Source: Palsa-504 sp963800415 (lineage in GTDB: Bacteria > Actinomycetota > Actinomycetes > Streptosporangiales > Streptosporangiaceae). Taken from it: a stretch of DNA of 64,000 nucleotides. Both the position numbers and the translations under genes were made by a program. The stretch lies in the NCBI GenBank assembly GCA_963800415.1, contig CAWDBS010000040.1, forward strand, positions 62,001-126,000, written 5' to 3'. Positions 1-8,350 of this stretch are shown in pieces. Position 1 is the stretch's first letter. Each line of letters starts with the position of its first letter. Below the pieces are notes generated by a model, which saw only the letters and a program-made list of their open reading frames with translations, did no database searches and was not told where the DNA came from.

Positions 1-54
1 AAACGGCAGTGACACCTTCTGGACATTGGAGCCCAACCAGCCCGAGGAGACGCA

Positions 55-1806
55 ATGGCCACGGTCATTCCCGTCGACGAGTTCATCAGCGACGAGTGGT
101 ACCCGGGATTCAAGCCCGGCTACACCCACGCGCCGTGGTACATAGACCCGGTCCAGACGTTCCGTAAGGAAGACGAGGAGAACTTCTGGTTCCTCGACTT
201 CCACTGGCCGCGCGGCCTCACCCCGATGGGGCTGATCTGGAACGAGGACGGCTACAACTGGGCCTCGCAGCTTGCCGCCGAGCAGATGCCGCTGCCTCCG
301 GGCCGGGGGATCACCTGCCGTCTGGGCGGCACGCACACCTACGGCTCGCCGCTGCCGGTGAACGACGTGCGGGAGATCGGCCAGCGGGCCAGGCGGCTGG
401 AGCGCGCCCTGCCGCCGTTCCTGCAGAACTTCGACACGATCTGGGGTGATATGCGGGAGGAGGTCAACGAGAGCTGGGACTACTTCCGCGGCGTCGACCT
501 GTCCGCGCTGTCGCTCGAGGACCTGCGGGAGAACCTCATCCAGGCCCGCCAGTACCACAAGCGCGCCTTCGAGATCCACTTCCAGGTGATGTACCCGCTG
601 CTGGCGAACTACGTCGGCTTCTACAGCATGTGCACCGAACTCGGCCTGGACCCGGGCCAGATCGGCAAGTTCCTGCAGGGCTACGACACCAAGATCATGG
701 AGACTGACCGGGAGCTGTGGCGGCTGACCAGCGCGGCCCGCGCGGCCGGCCTGGAGCCGGTGTTCGCCGCCCACGAGGCCGACGGGATACGCGCCGCGCT
801 GGCCGCTCACGGGGGCGCCGCCAGCACCTGGCTGACCACGTTCGACGACTTCCTCCAGGTCTACGGCTGGCGCACCGAAGGCTCCTGCGATATCGCGCTG
901 CCGAGCTGGATCGAGGACCCCACCCCGGCCCTCGGGACGATCAAGACGTTCCTGCAGAAGGACACCGAGCACGACTTCGCGGCGGCCTTGACCGCGGCCG
1001 TCGAGGAGCGCGAGGCGGCCGTCGACGCGGCCAGGTCCACCCTCACCCTGGACGAGCAGAAGCTCTTCGACGGCGGCCTGGCCTCCTGCCGGGCGGCGAA
1101 CTTCCCGTGGTGGCAGGACGACCACAACTACTACATCGACCTGCGCATCTCGCTGCCGATGCGGTGGGCCTGCCAGGCCATCGCGGACCGGGTCGGGGCC
1201 GACCACTGCGACGACACGCTCTACCTGTTCTGGGAAGAGATCATGGACGTGTCGGCAGGGCGCAGGCCCTACGACGCCGCGCTGCGCAGCCTGGTGGAGC
1301 AGCGCAAGCAGTACTTCGACTACTGGCTGGAACGGCGGCCTACCCTGCCCAAGGTGGTCGGCACCATCCCCGAGTCGGTCAACGACCCGATCCTGATCGA
1401 GATCTTCGGGCTGAACAGCCACTTCCTCCGGGCGGTGGAAGCCGTCGGCTCCGGCGGCCAGGTCAAGACGCTGACCGGCGTGCCCGCCTCCAAGGGCACC
1501 GGCCGGGGGACCGCCCGCGTCCTGCACAACGCCGACGAGTTGCACCGGCTCAGCCCGGGCGAGGTGCTGGTCTGCGAGTCCACCTCACCGAACTGGACCC
1601 CCGCCTTCGCCAAGATCGCCGCCTGCGTCTGCGACGGCGGCGGCACCCTGTCGCACGCGGCCATCGTCGGGCGCGAGTACGGCGTGCCCACGGTGACCGC
1701 GACCGGCCTGGCCACGATGGTCATCGCCGACGGGGACGAGGTGGAAGTAGACGGCACCACCGGCCGGGTGACGGTGCTCAAGCAGGGCCCGAACGGGCAC
1801 GGCTAG
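55..1806 (+). CDS. Dikinase subunit with phosphohistidine domain (phenylphosphate synthase alpha-like)
   Basis: This 583-residue protein is the phosphotransfer subunit of a PEP-synthase-like dikinase. Its last ~90 residues form the swivelling PEP-utiliser domain: GGGTLSHAAIVGREYG carries the phosphoryl-accepting His534. The first ~480 residues contain no ATP-grasp; a motif at residue 44 (FWFLDFHW) recurs in the second copy at 5285-7096, so this part probably binds the acceptor. The ATP-binding half is a separate gene 5 nt downstream. The same split (about 65 + 38 kDa) is known from phenylphosphate synthase of Thauera and from the Rhodococcus hydroxyphenylethanone dikinase HpeHI, both acting on phenolic hydroxyls; rifampin phosphotransferase is a fused relative. 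The ATG follows GAGGAG. The substrate is not evident, and no CBS-domain gamma subunit is present. Confidence 0.85.
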   Translation: MATVIPVDEFISDEWYPGFKPGYTHAPWYIDPVQTFRKEDEENFWFLDFHWPRGLTPMGLIWNEDGYNWASQLAAEQMPLPPGRGITCRLGGTHTYGSPLPVNDVREIGQRARRLERALPPFLQNFDTIWGDMREEVNESWDYFRGVDLSALSLEDLRENLIQARQYHKRAFEIHFQVMYPLLANYVGFYSMCTELGLDPGQIGKFLQGYDTKIMETDRELWRLTSAARAAGLEPVFAAHEADGIRAALAAHGGAASTWLTTFDDFLQVYGWRTEGSCDIALPSWIEDPTPALGTIKTFLQKDTEHDFAAALTAAVEEREAAVDAARSTLTLDEQKLFDGGLASCRAANFPWWQDDHNYYIDLRISLPMRWACQAIADRVGADHCDDTLYLFWEEIMDVSAGRRPYDAALRSLVEQRKQYFDYWLERRPTLPKVVGTIPESVNDPILIEIFGLNSHFLRAVEAVGSGGQVKTLTGVPASKGTGRGTARVLHNADELHRLSPGEVLVCESTSPNWTPAFAKIAACVCDGGGTLSHAAIVGREYGVPTVTATGLATMVIADGDEVEVDGTTGRVTVLKQGPNGHG

Positions 1807-1811
1807 AGCCC

Positions 1812-2870
1812 ATGCCGGACGCTATTGCCTGGGTCGATGAGGTCGCCCCCGATGAGGCCGTCGGCGTCTGCGGCGCCAAGATGGGCCGGCTCGCCGAATT
1901 GCTGCAGGCAGGCGTGAGCCTGCCGAAGGGGTTCACCGTCACCGTCGATGCGTTCCGGCGGCACTGGGATCAGGCGGGCCTGGACGAGGTAATCGACGCC
2001 GTGCTCGGCGGCCTCGGCGCCGACGCCGGGCCCGCCGAGGTCGAGGCGGCCGCGCAGACGGTCCGTGCCGAACTGATCAGCCGGGACATCGGCGCGGACC
2101 TGGCCGCGCTGATCGGCGACGCCTACGAGGAGCTGAGCTCGCGCTGCTTCGACATCAACGTCCCGACCGCGGTGCGCAGCTCGGCCATCGGCGAGGACTC
2201 GGGCACGGCCAGCTTCGCCGGGATCTTCGACACCTACCTCGGGGTGTCCGGCCCGGACCGGGTGCTCGACGCGGTCCGGCAGTGCTGGGCCAGCCTGTTC
2301 AACGGGCGCGCGGTGGCCTACCGGCTCCGGGCGGGCACACACCACCGGGACATGCCGATGGCGGTCGGCGTCATCGAGCTGATCCACGCCCGGGCCTCCG
2401 GGGTGGCGTTCTCCGCCCATCCGGTCACCGGGAAGACCGACCGTATCGTCATCGAGACCAGCTGGGGCTGGGGCGAGGCGGTGGTGCAGGGCCTGGTCAC
2501 GCCCGATCACGTCGAGGTCGGCAAGGCCGACGGGCGCATCCTGCGCTACCAGGTCGCGGCCAAGAAGGTGGTGTCGAACTTCGACTACGCCGTGGGACGC
2601 GTGGTCGAGGCCGCCATGCCCGCCCGCCTGGTCGACCGCCGGGTGCTCGACGACGAGCAGATCGCCGCCGTGGTCGACGCCGTGCTGACCGTCGAGCGCC
2701 ACTACGGCTACCCCGTCGACGTGGAATGGGTCCTCGATCGCCACCGCCGCGAAGGCGAGCCCGTCTGCGTCGTCCAGGCCCGCCCGGTCACCGTCACCGC
2801 CGCGGCCGCCGCCACCCCCACCGAGTGGAACCCCGCCGCTATGGCCGCCAAATACATCTTCGGAACCTAG
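1812..2870 (+). CDS. Dikinase ATP-grasp subunit (PEP/pyruvate-binding domain)
   Basis: This 352-residue protein is a stand-alone PPDK N-terminal (ATP-grasp) domain that would hydrolyse ATP and phosphorylate His534 of the preceding subunit. Visible signatures are GAKMGRLAELL near the N-terminus, VRSSAIGEDSGTASFAG near residue 120, FSAHPVTG and VEWVLD. The open frame extends far upstream inside the previous gene, but the ATG at 1812 starts exactly at the usual beginning of the domain and lies 5 nt after the previous stop, which implies co-translation. It ends at the usual C-terminus of the domain (VVQARPVTV) plus ~25 residues. It is the paralogue of 7169-8239. Confidence 0.85.
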   Translation: MPDAIAWVDEVAPDEAVGVCGAKMGRLAELLQAGVSLPKGFTVTVDAFRRHWDQAGLDEVIDAVLGGLGADAGPAEVEAAAQTVRAELISRDIGADLAALIGDAYEELSSRCFDINVPTAVRSSAIGEDSGTASFAGIFDTYLGVSGPDRVLDAVRQCWASLFNGRAVAYRLRAGTHHRDMPMAVGVIELIHARASGVAFSAHPVTGKTDRIVIETSWGWGEAVVQGLVTPDHVEVGKADGRILRYQVAAKKVVSNFDYAVGRVVEAAMPARLVDRRVLDDEQIAAVVDAVLTVERHYGYPVDVEWVLDRHRREGEPVCVVQARPVTVTAAAAATPTEWNPAAMAAKYIFGT

Positions 2871-2894
2871 CGCACCGACCAAAAGGGAGTCACC

Positions 2895-3191
2895 ATGCAT
2901 GTGCTGACCGTCTGCTACGGGCACCCGGCTGACCCGGCCGCGTTCGACGCACACTACACGTCCACCCACGCGCCGCTCGCCGAGAAGATCCCGAGCATGG
3001 CCAGCTACACCTACCGCCACTGCGAATCGCTGGACGGCTCGCAGCCGCCTTACTACCTGCTCGCTGAGCTCAGCTTCGCCTCGCGGGAAGCCATGAACGC
3101 CGCCTTGGCCTCACCCGAAGCACAGGCGGCGATCGCCGACGTGCCGAACTTCGCCACCGGCGGCGTCACCATGTTCGTCGCCCACGACTGA
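2895..3191 (+). CDS. EthD-family small protein
   Basis: This 98-residue single-domain protein has the EthD/ferredoxin-like alpha+beta barrel pattern: MHVLTVCYGHPADPAAFDAHY at the start (YxxPxDxxxFdxhY type) and a PLAEKIPS segment. EthD proteins accompany several xenobiotic-degradation oxygenases; a catalytic role is established only for a few. The ATG is preceded by AAGGGAG, and the gene starts 24 nt after the dikinase ATP subunit, so it is probably the third gene of that operon, which ends at the hairpin at 3206-3237. Confidence 0.75.
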   Translation: MHVLTVCYGHPADPAAFDAHYTSTHAPLAEKIPSMASYTYRHCESLDGSQPPYYLLAELSFASREAMNAALASPEAQAAIADVPNFATGGVTMFVAHD

Positions 3192-3205
3192 ACTCCGCGG
3201 CCCTT

Positions 3206-3237
3206 CCGGTTCTCCCGCTTCTAGCGGGGAGAACCGG
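3206..3237 (+). terminator. Intrinsic terminator-like hairpin
   Basis: CCGGTTCTCCCGCT, a TCT loop, then AGCGGGGAGAACCGG form a 14-bp stem with one bulged base, beginning 14 nt after the EthD stop. There is no U-tract, as is common in actinomycetes. Confidence 0.7.
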
Positions 3238-3485
3238 GACTCGCATCGTGCGGTATCAGCGGCCGTCGGGCTTCACGGTCTCACGAAGTTGAGGCTATGC
3301 TCGCGTCCCACATCGCGGGCTGTGCGGGCATCGGTGACACGGGACCAGGCCGCCCGGCAGGAAGTCTCTACAGAAGCTCCCGGATTGCCTTGGCCCGCCG
3401 CGCGTCTGGTGCTTCGTCAGACAATGTTGGCCCGGCCGCCGTGACCGTGCGCGCGGGTCGGCCGGCCTGAGATCGGGGGCGGGGA

Positions 3486-3582
3486 CCGGCACGATGTGGC
3501 AGCGAGCCGGCCAGGGCCGGCACGATGTGGCAGCGAGCCGGCGCGGGACGGGGCCGGCGCGGGACGGGCCGGCGCGGGACGC
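3486..3582. repeat. GC-rich tandem repeats in a non-coding gap
   Basis: Two exact 25-bp copies containing GGCACGATGTGGCAGCGAGC begin at 3486 and 3517, followed by about three copies of GGCCGGCGCGGGACG. They sit in the 440-nt gap between the EthD terminator and the end of the opposite-strand four-cysteine protein. The open frames across this stretch are repeat translations without ribosome-binding sites. I see nothing else in 3238-3677. Confidence 0.7.
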
Positions 3583-3677
3583 ATGAGCGGCCCGAGGCGC
3601 CTGGGGTGCGAGGTGCGAGGCCAACGGTCAACGTAGCCTGCTGCTGCACTAGCACGGCCGCCGCTACGCGCCGGGCC

Positions 3678-3983
3678 TCAGTCCGCCTCGTGGCCGACGA
3701 CGCGATCGGCCAGCACGATGTCGCCGGACCAGCCGCACGCCCCGCAGAAGCACACGAACACGCGGTCGCTGCCCGTCCAGTACTCGGTGGTCAGCCCCTG
3801 CCCGCCATCAGCTAGCGACAACGCCGCCGCGCACGCCGGGCAGTAGCGCGGCGCGTCCCGGCGATGCCGCTCGGCGTCAACCGGGAACCACCCCCGCCCG
3901 ACGTCAGCACCAGCAGGGACTCCAGCCTCAGCAGAAACCCCTGTACCAGCAGAAACGGCGGGCGTGCCAAGGCTAGCCGTCAC
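3678..3983 (-). CDS. Four-cysteine zinc-ribbon or rubredoxin-like protein coupled to the Rieske gene
   Basis: This 101-residue protein starts with GTG at 3983, which overlaps the Rieske stop as GTGA, so the two are translationally coupled. The first ~35 residues are low complexity (alternating A/G/V/S). The rest holds CPAC and, about 25 residues later, CFCGACGW, that is two CxxC knuckles as in zinc ribbons and rubredoxins. No separate ferredoxin or reductase gene is seen beside the oxygenase, so an electron-transfer or assembly role is possible but unproven. The frame stays open upstream into the Rieske gene; that extension is rejected because the overlap start fits better. Confidence 0.7.
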   Translation of the reverse strand: MTASLGTPAVSAGTGVSAEAGVPAGADVGRGWFPVDAERHRRDAPRYCPACAAALSLADGGQGLTTEYWTGSDRVFVCFCGACGWSGDIVLADRVVGHEAD

Positions 3984-5230
3984 CCGGCCTCGGCCTTCCG
4001 GTTCTCGTGCGCCTTGATGTGCAGTTTCTTCAGCGCGTCGGCCTGCGGGCTGAACCGGGACGAGGCGCGGTCGATGAAGTCGATGGCAAAGGTGACGCCC
4101 GCGTCGAACTTGTTCTTCTCGCACGGCAGGTCGATCCGGTCGCGGAAATCCCGGTACACCCCGAGCGGGTCCTCACCCCGGGCCACCAATGACATGTTCT
4201 CCTTGAACATCCGCCGGAGCATCGTCACGCCGATGTCCGAACGTCCCAGGTGCTCCACGGTCCGGTCGGTGATCGGCCCCTGCGTCACCCAGGCCATCAT
4301 GTCCTGCCCTTCGACGTAATCGACTCGATGCCTGCCATTCGAGTCATACACCGGGATCGGGTAGTCCGGCACCTGCGGCTGATCGGGGTACTCGATGCCG
4401 ACCGGGGCGTGCACCGTGTAGAGCATGAACCGGGTGGTGGTCCGGTCGATCGGCACCCGGATCTGCATCTGCTCGATGTTCGCCCCGCCGACCCGCATGT
4501 TGTACGGGAACACCAGCGGGTGGCCGATCTTCCAGTCGTCGTCCTCCTCCGACGCGCCCTCGACCACCCGGCGCTTGATGATGCCCCACTCGAACGCGTC
4601 GAAGCCCACCTTGACGTGCTTCTTGCCGAACGAGGGGGGCGCGTCGAAGCCCTGGTGGCGTGCCATGAACTCGAAGAACCGGCCGTGCAGCCACTCGGTG
4701 TGGTGCGGGTCGACCGCGTTCTCCATGATCTGCACGAAGTTGCACGGCAGATCGGTCCAGCCGATGTCCCGGACCCCGTCCATCACGAACACGTCGAACC
4801 GGGGCAGCTCGGGGGCAGGAGACGGCCCGATATAGGCCCACACCAGGCCGCCGAGCTCCTGCGCGGCACCGGCGGCCGCCCGGACCCGGGAGCGGAAGTT
4901 GGTCTCCTCCCGCTCCGCGGGCTGGTCCAGGCAGGTGCCGTCGGTGCCGAACAGCCAGCCGTGATACGGGCAGCGCAGCCCGTCGGCCTCGACCACGCCG
5001 TAGGCCAGCGAGGCCCGCCGGTGCGGGCAGCCCTCCGGCAGGATGCCGTACTTACCGCGAGGCGTCTTGAACACCGCGAAGTCCTCGCCGAGCAGCCGGG
5101 CCGGCCGGACCGGGAACTCCTCGAGCTCGCGGGTGAACGCGACCGGGTACCAGTAGCGCCGCAGCAGCTCGCCCATGGGGGTGCCCGGGGCGACCTGAGT
5201 CAGCTCGTCGTTCTGTTCGGCCGTCAACAT
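3980..5230 (-). CDS. Rieske non-haem iron aromatic oxygenase, alpha subunit
   Basis: This 416-residue protein resembles the phthalate-dioxygenase/vanillate-demethylase class. The Rieske [2Fe-2S] ligands are Cys68-x-His70 (GCPHRRAS) and Cys87-x2-His90 (CPYHGW). The mononuclear iron site is Asp174-x2-His177-x4-His182 in NAVDPHHTEWLH. Such enzymes hydroxylate or O-dealkylate aromatic rings with O2 and electrons from a reductase, which is not encoded nearby. The gene lies 54 nt downstream of the second dikinase phosphohistidine subunit on the same strand, so it belongs to the 8239-to-3678 operon. This links oxygenation with phosphoryl activation. Confidence 0.9.
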   Translation of the reverse strand: MLTAEQNDELTQVAPGTPMGELLRRYWYPVAFTRELEEFPVRPARLLGEDFAVFKTPRGKYGILPEGCPHRRASLAYGVVEADGLRCPYHGWLFGTDGTCLDQPAEREETNFRSRVRAAAGAAQELGGLVWAYIGPSPAPELPRFDVFVMDGVRDIGWTDLPCNFVQIMENAVDPHHTEWLHGRFFEFMARHQGFDAPPSFGKKHVKVGFDAFEWGIIKRRVVEGASEEDDDWKIGHPLVFPYNMRVGGANIEQMQIRVPIDRTTTRFMLYTVHAPVGIEYPDQPQVPDYPIPVYDSNGRHRVDYVEGQDMMAWVTQGPITDRTVEHLGRSDIGVTMLRRMFKENMSLVARGEDPLGVYRDFRDRIDLPCEKNKFDAGVTFAIDFIDRASSRFSPQADALKKLHIKAHENRKAEAG

Positions 5231-5284
5231 CGCATTACTCCAGTACTCGAATCAGTCGATGACGGTGACTCAGGCGACGTTGCC

Positions 5285-7096
5285 TCAGTCGATGATGGCC
5301 ACCGTTCCCGCGTTGCCATCCACGCGCAGGCGCTGGCCGGTCTTGATGGTCTTGGTGCCGAACGCGGTGCCGGTGACGGCCGGCAGTCCGTATTCGCGGC
5401 ACACGATCGCGGCGTGGCTCATGATCCCGCCCACGTCGGTCACCGTCGCCGCGATCTTGCCGAACACCGGCGCCCAGCTCGGCGCGGTCAGCGGCGCGAC
5501 CAGGATCTCGCCGTCGCGCAGGTCGCCGATCCCGTCCGCGGACAGGATGACCCGGGCCGGGCCCTCGGCCACGCCGGGCGAGGCGGCGAAGCCGGAAAGG
5601 CCGCCGTCGGCCTTGGCGCCGCCGAGCCACTGCCGGACGCTGTCCGAGGTGATGCCCCAGAGCATGATGGTGAACGGCTCGGTGATCACCTCCGGCGGCA
5701 CGCCCAGGGCCGGCGGCGGCGACCACTGCCGCAGCGCGTTCATGATCCCGTTGCGGCGGGCCATCTCCCGCGGCCAGTACTTCGGCCCGCGCGAGGGCAC
5801 GCCGACCGCCCAGCCGTGGTACAGGTCGAACAGCACCTCAGGGACCTCGTGCCGGGAAAGCAGGAACACGTCGTCCGGGTCGGCGAAGAACTCCGCGGCC
5901 ACCAGGACCCGTCCGAGGTCGCGCATCTTGCGCCAGATCACCGAGTGGGCCCAGTGCTCGACGTAGAAGTTGTGGTTCTCCACGTACGGGAACACGGTGC
6001 GGGCCAGCCCGAGCTTGGCGCCGAAGGTCGCCCGGTCCTCGTCGCTGTCGATCAGCTCGCTGTACTCCTCGACGATCCGGTCGCGTTCGGCGACGACGGC
6101 CTCCATCGGCCGCTCCAGCGTCTCGCCGCGCTGCACCTTGGCGATGTAGGTGCGCAGGAAGCCCAGCGGGATGTCCAGGTGCTCCAGCCACACCTTGTCG
6201 CTGTGGTAGAAGGCGGTGCCGGCCGAGAAGTTGAACCAGGGCTGCTTGGCCTCCTCCCAGGCGGCCAGCCACTTGTCGCCCTGCGGGTCGCCGCGCAGCC
6301 CGTCGAGCACCTCAGCAGCCGGGGCGGAACCGGAGAACCGTTCGGCGATCCCGAGTTCGACCGCGAGCCGGGCCAGCTTCTTGATCTCCTCGTCCGGCTG
6401 GAACAGGTCGACCTGGATCCCGGCCACCATCTTGGCGATGGCCTGGTCCGGGATGCTCGGGAACAGCTGCTTGCAGCAGCCGAAGAAGTCCAGGTAGGCG
6501 GCGTAGCCCAGGTTGAGGAACTCGAAGTGGTAGTGCCACAGCTTGAGCGTCAGGTCCACCAGCCTGTGGTAGGTGGACAGCAGGTCCAGCGCGCTGCCGG
6601 TACCGCGTCCCTCGGTGATGACGGCCAGATCCTCCCGGTGCGGAAGCGGCTCAAACGAAATGGCCTCGAGCTCGCCGATGAGCGCGCGCACCTTGGGCAT
6701 CCAGGCCGCGTACAGCCGGTCCCAGTTCTGGAAGTAATACCCGGCCCGCTCGGCGAACTCCGGTACCCGCGCCCCGATCTCCTCCGGGTCGGTCACGCCG
6801 ACGGGGGAGAGGTACATGTAGCCGTTCAGGAAGCGGATGTCCACGCCCAAGGCGGGCGGGATCACGTAGTGCCTGGTGTTGTACTGAGACAGCGCGATCA
6901 GCGCGTACTCCACGATGGTGGCGTCCCACGGCGGTATCGCCTCGGGCGAGTGCACGCCGTCCATGAACCAGAACGTCGACTCCTCGTATTCGCGCCGGTC
7001 CTCGCTGAACACCGACGAGTACGCATACAGGTCCTGCCATCCCTCCGCCCCGGGCGGCGTCGGCATCTCGAACGGGCTCGGGAACCGGTCGGCCAT
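5285..7096 (-). CDS. Dikinase subunit with phosphohistidine domain, second copy
   Basis: This 603-residue paralogue of the 55-1806 product has the same architecture. The long N-terminal part starts with a FWFMDGVHSPEAIPPWD segment from residue 42, and the C-terminal swivelling domain carries GGIMSHAAIVCREYG with phosphoryl-accepting His561. The ATG at 7096 follows AAGGAGG by about 6 nt, a strong site. The ATP-grasp partner lies upstream at 7169-8239 and the Rieske oxygenase downstream. Sequence differences across the N-terminal part suggest the two dikinases have different acceptors. Confidence 0.87.
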   Translation of the reverse strand: MADRFPSPFEMPTPPGAEGWQDLYAYSSVFSEDRREYEESTFWFMDGVHSPEAIPPWDATIVEYALIALSQYNTRHYVIPPALGVDIRFLNGYMYLSPVGVTDPEEIGARVPEFAERAGYYFQNWDRLYAAWMPKVRALIGELEAISFEPLPHREDLAVITEGRGTGSALDLLSTYHRLVDLTLKLWHYHFEFLNLGYAAYLDFFGCCKQLFPSIPDQAIAKMVAGIQVDLFQPDEEIKKLARLAVELGIAERFSGSAPAAEVLDGLRGDPQGDKWLAAWEEAKQPWFNFSAGTAFYHSDKVWLEHLDIPLGFLRTYIAKVQRGETLERPMEAVVAERDRIVEEYSELIDSDEDRATFGAKLGLARTVFPYVENHNFYVEHWAHSVIWRKMRDLGRVLVAAEFFADPDDVFLLSRHEVPEVLFDLYHGWAVGVPSRGPKYWPREMARRNGIMNALRQWSPPPALGVPPEVITEPFTIMLWGITSDSVRQWLGGAKADGGLSGFAASPGVAEGPARVILSADGIGDLRDGEILVAPLTAPSWAPVFGKIAATVTDVGGIMSHAAIVCREYGLPAVTGTAFGTKTIKTGQRLRVDGNAGTVAIID

Positions 7097-7168
7097 GATG
7101 TTCCTCCTTGAACTGCCGCCGGCCGCCTCGGCCGCCGGATGATGGTGTGGTAACGGAAGGGCTGACCC

Positions 7169-8239
7169 TCAGCCGTGGCCTTCCGGTGCGTGGTGCGCAG
7201 GGTGCAGCAGGGTCTGGACCATGCTAGTGATCGGGTCCGCGGTGCAGGTGGCGGCGGGCCGGGCCCGGCGGCTCCACACCGTCTCCGGGCGGCTCTGCAG
7301 CAACACGACGTCCCCCGACAGTCCCTCGATCGCCCACTCCACGTCCTGCGGGCAGCGGTAGTGCTTCTCCGCGCGCCGGGCCATCCTGGCCACGGCCCCG
7401 ATCTCCTCGTCGGACAGGCACGGAACGGACTGCCGCGCGGCCTCGACCGGGACAGCGCTCACCGCGTCCTCGTCGGTCAGCCGGTACTCCAGCGTCTTCG
7501 CCGAGATCGTGCGCCTGGTGACCGTGCCCATGACCTTGTCGACCAGGAAGTTGTCCGGGGTGACCTCGCCGCTGACCACGGCCTCGCCGAAACCCCAGGA
7601 CGCGTCGATGGCGACCTGCGACCGGTCGCCGTTGAGCGGGTTGAGGGTGAACGCCACCCCGGCCACCGTCGGCTGCACCATCTGCTGCACACCGACGCTC
7701 ATCGCCACGCTGGCCCGGCCGTAGCCCCGCTCCAGCCGGTAGGCGATGCCGCGGTCGGTGAACAGGCTCGCCCAGCAGCGCAGCACGCAGGCCACGACCG
7801 AATCGCCGCCGCGCACCCACAGGTAGGTGTCGTGCTCGCCGGCGAAACTGGCGTCCGGCTGGTCCTCGCAGGTCGCCGAGGAGCGGACCGCGACGGGAAC
7901 GTCGCTGTCCCCGCAGCGCGAGCACAGCTCCGCGTACCCGGCCCGGATGGCCCCGGCCAGGTCCGCGGACAGGGTCAGCGAGCCGATCAGCGCCCGCGCC
8001 CGCGTTCCGGCCGCGGCCGACGAGGCCGGCTCGTGCGGGTCGACCGCCGCGATCAGCGCGTCGAGCTGCCCGGCGAGCCCGGCGTCCGCCAGCGCCTTGC
8101 GGTAGCAGTCGGCCGAGACCGCGAAGCCGGGCGGGACCGGCAGCCCGGCGCCGAGCATCGAGCCGAGGGACGTATTCTTCCCGCCGAGCACCGGGGCGTC
8201 CGCCGGTGAGTAGTCCTCGAACCACAGGATCTGTGCCAC
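7169..8239 (-). CDS. Dikinase ATP-grasp subunit, second copy
   Basis: This 356-residue PPDK_N/ATP-grasp protein would use ATP to phosphorylate His561 of its downstream partner. Signatures are LGGKNTSLGSML, VRSSATCEDQPDASFAG, FTLNPLNGD and VEWAIEG. The frame is open to 8305, but the GTG at 8239 (VAQILWFEDY) begins at the normal domain start and is preceded by GGGAGG at 5 nt spacing, so that start was chosen. It is the first gene of the minus-strand operon and diverges from the IclR gene. Confidence 0.85.
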   Translation of the reverse strand: MAQILWFEDYSPADAPVLGGKNTSLGSMLGAGLPVPPGFAVSADCYRKALADAGLAGQLDALIAAVDPHEPASSAAAGTRARALIGSLTLSADLAGAIRAGYAELCSRCGDSDVPVAVRSSATCEDQPDASFAGEHDTYLWVRGGDSVVACVLRCWASLFTDRGIAYRLERGYGRASVAMSVGVQQMVQPTVAGVAFTLNPLNGDRSQVAIDASWGFGEAVVSGEVTPDNFLVDKVMGTVTRRTISAKTLEYRLTDEDAVSAVPVEAARQSVPCLSDEEIGAVARMARRAEKHYRCPQDVEWAIEGLSGDVVLLQSRPETVWSRRARPAATCTADPITSMVQTLLHPAHHAPEGHG

Positions 8240-8312
8240 GTGCCTCCCAGGCGCCGCCGCCGGTTGCGGGATCTGCCCAGACCGTACGACGTGCCTGCCT
8301 GCCATACCAATG

Positions 8313-8336
8313 CTGTTGTCCCGCAGAGCGGAACAG
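8313..8336. promoter_or_regulatory. Candidate IclR operator in the divergent intergenic region
   Basis: CTGTT ... CCGC-AGA-GCGG ... AACAG is an imperfect inverted repeat between the dikinase operon start (8239) and the iclR start (8351). IclR regulators usually bind such sites and control the adjacent divergent operon. This is a symmetry argument only. Confidence 0.4.
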
Positions 8337-8350
8337 AGTTACGGTGAGGC

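Noticed and set aside
717..1811. Upstream extension of the first dikinase ATP subunit
   Set aside because: It overlaps the phosphohistidine subunit in another frame; the domain begins at 1812.
1803..3020. A 405-codon open frame on - opposite the dikinase ATP subunit
   Set aside because: Low-complexity Gly/Asp/Val/His shadow; the plus-strand gene has all ATP-grasp motifs.
3238..3677. Several overlapping short open frames on both strands
   Set aside because: They are translations of GC-rich tandem repeats without start signals or domain features.
4250..7111. A 953-codon open frame on + opposite the Rieske and dikinase genes
   Set aside because: It mirrors real minus-strand genes with catalytic motifs; its translation is Arg/Gly/Val/His-rich shadow sequence typical of GC-rich DNA.
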